A stretch of DNA of 64,000 nucleotides from Flaccisagitta enflata (lineage: Eukaryota > Chaetognatha > Sagittoidea > Aphragmophora): assembly GCA_965153355.1 (NCBI GenBank), contig OZ231128.1, positions 36,580,001 through 36,644,000 of the forward strand, in the 5' to 3' direction. A model generated the notes under the pieces. The model saw only the letters and a list, made by a program, of their open reading frames with translations, was not told the DNA's origin and made no database searches. Within the stretch, counting starts at the first letter, position 1; the number at the start of each line of letters is the position of its first letter. The position numbers and the translations under genes were made by a program. Below, piece by piece: positions 61,563-64,000 of the stretch.

Positions 61563-61869
61563 AGAGGGACAATTTACATTTTAGTCCCTGTTTTATTGTG
61601 CGCTTGTCTTTATTCTAATGAGAAAAAGTGTTTTTACCCAAACCGGAAGTCGCGTATTTCTAGCGTCATTTTCTAGCACTTGGCGTCACTTTGGAGTATA
61701 TTCATAATGAATTCTAGCTAAGTTTGGCTTCTATGCAAATTTACCTTTGAGTTGATTTACACGCTTAATGTAAATCATATTTTTTAGAAAGTACTTATGG
61801 TTTTTGTCATCAGAAAACAGGAAATTTCCATTCCCATTATGAAGGCCGACGGATGTTCGATTGCAGAAG
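61563..61869. other. No feature recognised
   Basis: AT-rich sequence; nothing identified. Confidence 0.5.

Positions 61870-62401
<532 letters not shown>

Positions 62402-62437
<36 letters not shown>
62402..62437. repeat. (GT)n microsatellite
   Basis: About 18 GT units. Confidence 0.95.
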
Positions 62438-62494
62438 TATGTCTTTATGTGTACAATTCTTCATTCTTTTTAGAGTATTCGCCCTCTAGAATAT

Positions 62495-62890
62495 ATTCAT
62501 TCATTCATTCATTCATTCATTCATTCATTCATTCATTCATTCATTCATTCATTCATTCATTCATTCATTCATTCATTCATTCACTCATTCATTCATTCAT
62601 TCAAACTTTCATTCATTCATTCATTCCTTCATCCATTTATTCATTCATTCATTCATTCATCCATTCATTCATTCATTCATTCATTCATTCATTCATTCAT
62701 TCATTCATCCATTCATTCATTCATTCATTCATTATTTCATTCATTTTTTCATTCTCTCATTCGTAAATTCATTCATTCATTCATTTATTCATTCATTCAT
62801 TCATTCATTCATTCATTCATTCATTCATTCATTCATTCATTCATTCAATCATTCATTCATTCATTCATTCATTCATTCATTCATTCATTC
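62495..62890. repeat. (ATTC)n tetramer array, about 0.4 kb
   Basis: About 95 ATTC units with scattered variants. Its sense is opposite to 61289-61405. Confidence 0.97.
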
Positions 62891-63356
62891 AAGACGCATC
62901 GTTGGCTCATTTTGCTTTGTTTTTGTTTTTGTTTTTTTTTTTTTTTTTTGTTTCTTTTTTACAAAAGGAAAAAAGTCAGAAAGTAAATTATGGCAATACG
63001 ATTATGATGGAAGGGAGGAAACCTCCACTTGATCCCATCCAGTTTATGATGGATAAGAAATAAGAAATGGATGTCGAGGATATGTTTGTTGTGGAGATAA
63101 ATGTTAAGGACCTGGTTTGGATTGACATCCTCCCCAGAGCATTCCTGTGCCTTTTTGCTGATGTATGCAGTACTATGGACTTTATTGCTGGACAGCGAGA
63201 TGAAAATTTATATTAGGCTTTTTAACTACTGATTGGTAGATCCTTGATGTTCATCAGTTGTCATATTCCAATATTTTCAACGAGTGAAACTGCATGCTGT
63301 GTTTTGTATGGTGATAAGCGAATCAAACAGCAATACATCTGTGAATTTGACTTTTT
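62891..63356. other. No gene called; one 49-codon frame
   Basis: T-run at 62931-62949. A plus frame 63067-63216 (MDVEDMFVVEINVKDLVWID onward) has natural composition but no known motif, splice site or start context, so it is only noted. Confidence 0.35.
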
Positions 63357-63499
63357 TGTCGCAGACACGCGACTCTACACCTTGCCGTGTCGGTCGGTCT
63401 GTCCGTCGGTCCCGTAACCTTTTTAAATTCCGAGCGGTTTTCGCAATACTGCTCCTGCCCAACCGTCCGCGACTGGATTGCCGTGTATCCGGTCTTGTT
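63357..63499 (+). mobile_element. Family A element, complete
   Basis: 5' hairpin TGTCGCAGACACGCGACT (one mismatch), CTACACCTTGCCGTGTC, GGTCGGTCTGTCCGTCGG core, CTGCTCCTGCCCAACC, distal arm GTCCGCGACTGG, then GCCGTGTATCCGGTC and TTGTT. Confidence 0.85.
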
Positions 63500-63509
63500 T
63501 CTTTATTCG

Positions 63510-63670
63510 CGTATACTCGACTCGATAACACCGCTATGTCCGTCATTCAGTTAATAGGTCTGTCAGGTGGTCGGTCTGACAGTAACGCATAGCTTAATTT
63601 GCGTTTTCGGGCGTATTTCGCACGGACGTATTTCGCATTACTGCTCCTGCCCATATGCTTGATTAGCCTT
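63510..63670 (+). mobile_element. Family A element, partial
   Basis: ATACTCGACTCGATAACACC plus GCTATGTCCGTC, a weak GTCAGGTGGTCGGTCTG core, then CGTATTTCGCATTACTGCTC plus CTGCCCATATGCTTGATTAG. The next copy starts where its 3' end would be. Confidence 0.6.
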
Positions 63671-63673
63671 TTC

Positions 63674-63785
63674 AGCCTCGGACACGCGACTCTAGAATTT
63701 GTCGTGTTGGTGGATCCGTCACATTTATGATTTTCCGCTTTTGCCCACGCGTCCGCGACTGACGGGGAGTGTATGCGGCCTTGTT
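63674..63785 (+). mobile_element. Family A element, short copy
   Basis: AGCCTCGGACACGCGACT, CTAGAATTTGTCGTGTTGG, minimal core, CGCTTTTGCCCACGC, distal arm GTCCGCGACTG, then AGTGTATGCGGCC and TTGTT. Confidence 0.75.
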
Positions 63786-63787
63786 CA

Positions 63788-63841
63788 TCACTGCCTCCAG
63801 CCATCCACACGCAACTTGGGTAGCCGTGTATCCGACCTTGT
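63788..63841 (+). mobile_element. Family A element, solo 3' end
   Basis: CACTGCCTCCAGCCATCCAC plus ACGCAACTTGGGTAGCCGTG and TATCCGACC plus TTGTT. It directly follows the TTGTT of the previous copy, so 3' ends are stacked. Confidence 0.7.
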
Positions 63842-64000
63842 TTATAAATGAACGCGACTTTCGCCACAGCCACAGGAAAAGTTATATGATCATCTTTTCC
63901 TCCTTTTTTCATTGACTTACTTGCAATTTCCGCGAATAGAGGAGTAACAGTCGGGAAACCTCTTATCTAGAATAAACACAATTTGCGCTTTTAGGCATCT
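63842..64000. other. No feature recognised
   Basis: Ordinary sequence to the window end. Confidence 0.5.

Noticed and set aside
63067-63216. 49-codon frame with natural composition
   Set aside because: No homologous family recalled, no splice site or start context; chance frames of this length are common.

Overview
The window is eukaryotic, non-coding-dominated DNA with very few genes. No run of adjacent open genes, operons or bacterial signals is visible. About a quarter to a third of it is simple-sequence DNA (CT, GT, ATC, CAA, AAAG, ATTC arrays, often 100-800 bp), and much of the rest is short interspersed elements, fold-back palindromes and minisatellites. A thyroglobulin type-1 domain exon, other cysteine-rich exons with GT-AG borders, and a Tc1/mariner transposase remnant point to an animal, most likely an invertebrate; the species cannot be named from the sequence.

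Coding content. The only convincing genic signal is on the minus strand between about 57.6 and 47.1 kb: a cysteine-rich exon at 53131-52987, a second at 49520-49381, and a thyroglobulin type-1 (Tg1) exon at 47457-47120 that carries a 43-residue poly-Thr tract in the middle of its domain. These look like pieces of a secreted or extracellular modular protein. Splice phases do not join the three directly, so further exons are missing or lie outside. A damaged copy of the second exon lies at 50591-50655, and donor-site duplicates of the Tg1 exon at 46204-46490. A possible 3'-terminal exon (55801-55560) and a possible further exon (57559-57454) are weaker.

Mobile and repeat content. Working labels are mine. 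Family A: 80-360 bp elements (about 30 copies or fragments, both strands) with a 5' hairpin, an internal GTCC-type tandem core, an inverted distal arm that matches the 5' arm, and a 3' hairpin followed by TTGTT. Arm sequences differ between copies but change together. The architecture resembles Helentron-associated non-autonomous elements. Family B: 400-650 bp elements with GGGCAGCGGCCCC ends around a 20-bp or 10-bp minisatellite. Fold-back palindromes: 5484-5624, 11713-17196, 34672-36124, 43288-44010, 46493-47099, 51858-52480, 54383-55510, 56700-57310 and 59607-61174, several sharing a short internal motif. Two copies of a palindromic MITE lie at 13667-13968 and 41511-41826.

Layout. 1-5 kb: GT/GA and two huge ATC arrays related by duplication. 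5-11 kb: family A copies, microsatellites, CCCTAA-like DNA. 11.7-17.2 kb: giant inverted repeat with a tandem 0.5-kb array. 17-22 kb: trinucleotide and heptamer arrays, 69-bp minisatellite. 22-34 kb: families A and B, often nested or abutting. 34.7-37.8 kb: fold-back, AAAG array, family B copy with a long flanking direct repeat. 38-46 kb: sparse DNA, Tc1 remnant, fold-back, GT and CAA arrays. 46-58 kb: the exon-bearing region, invaded by palindromes and a minus-strand cluster of family A. 58-64 kb: family B pair, fold-back, ATTC arrays, terminal family A cluster.
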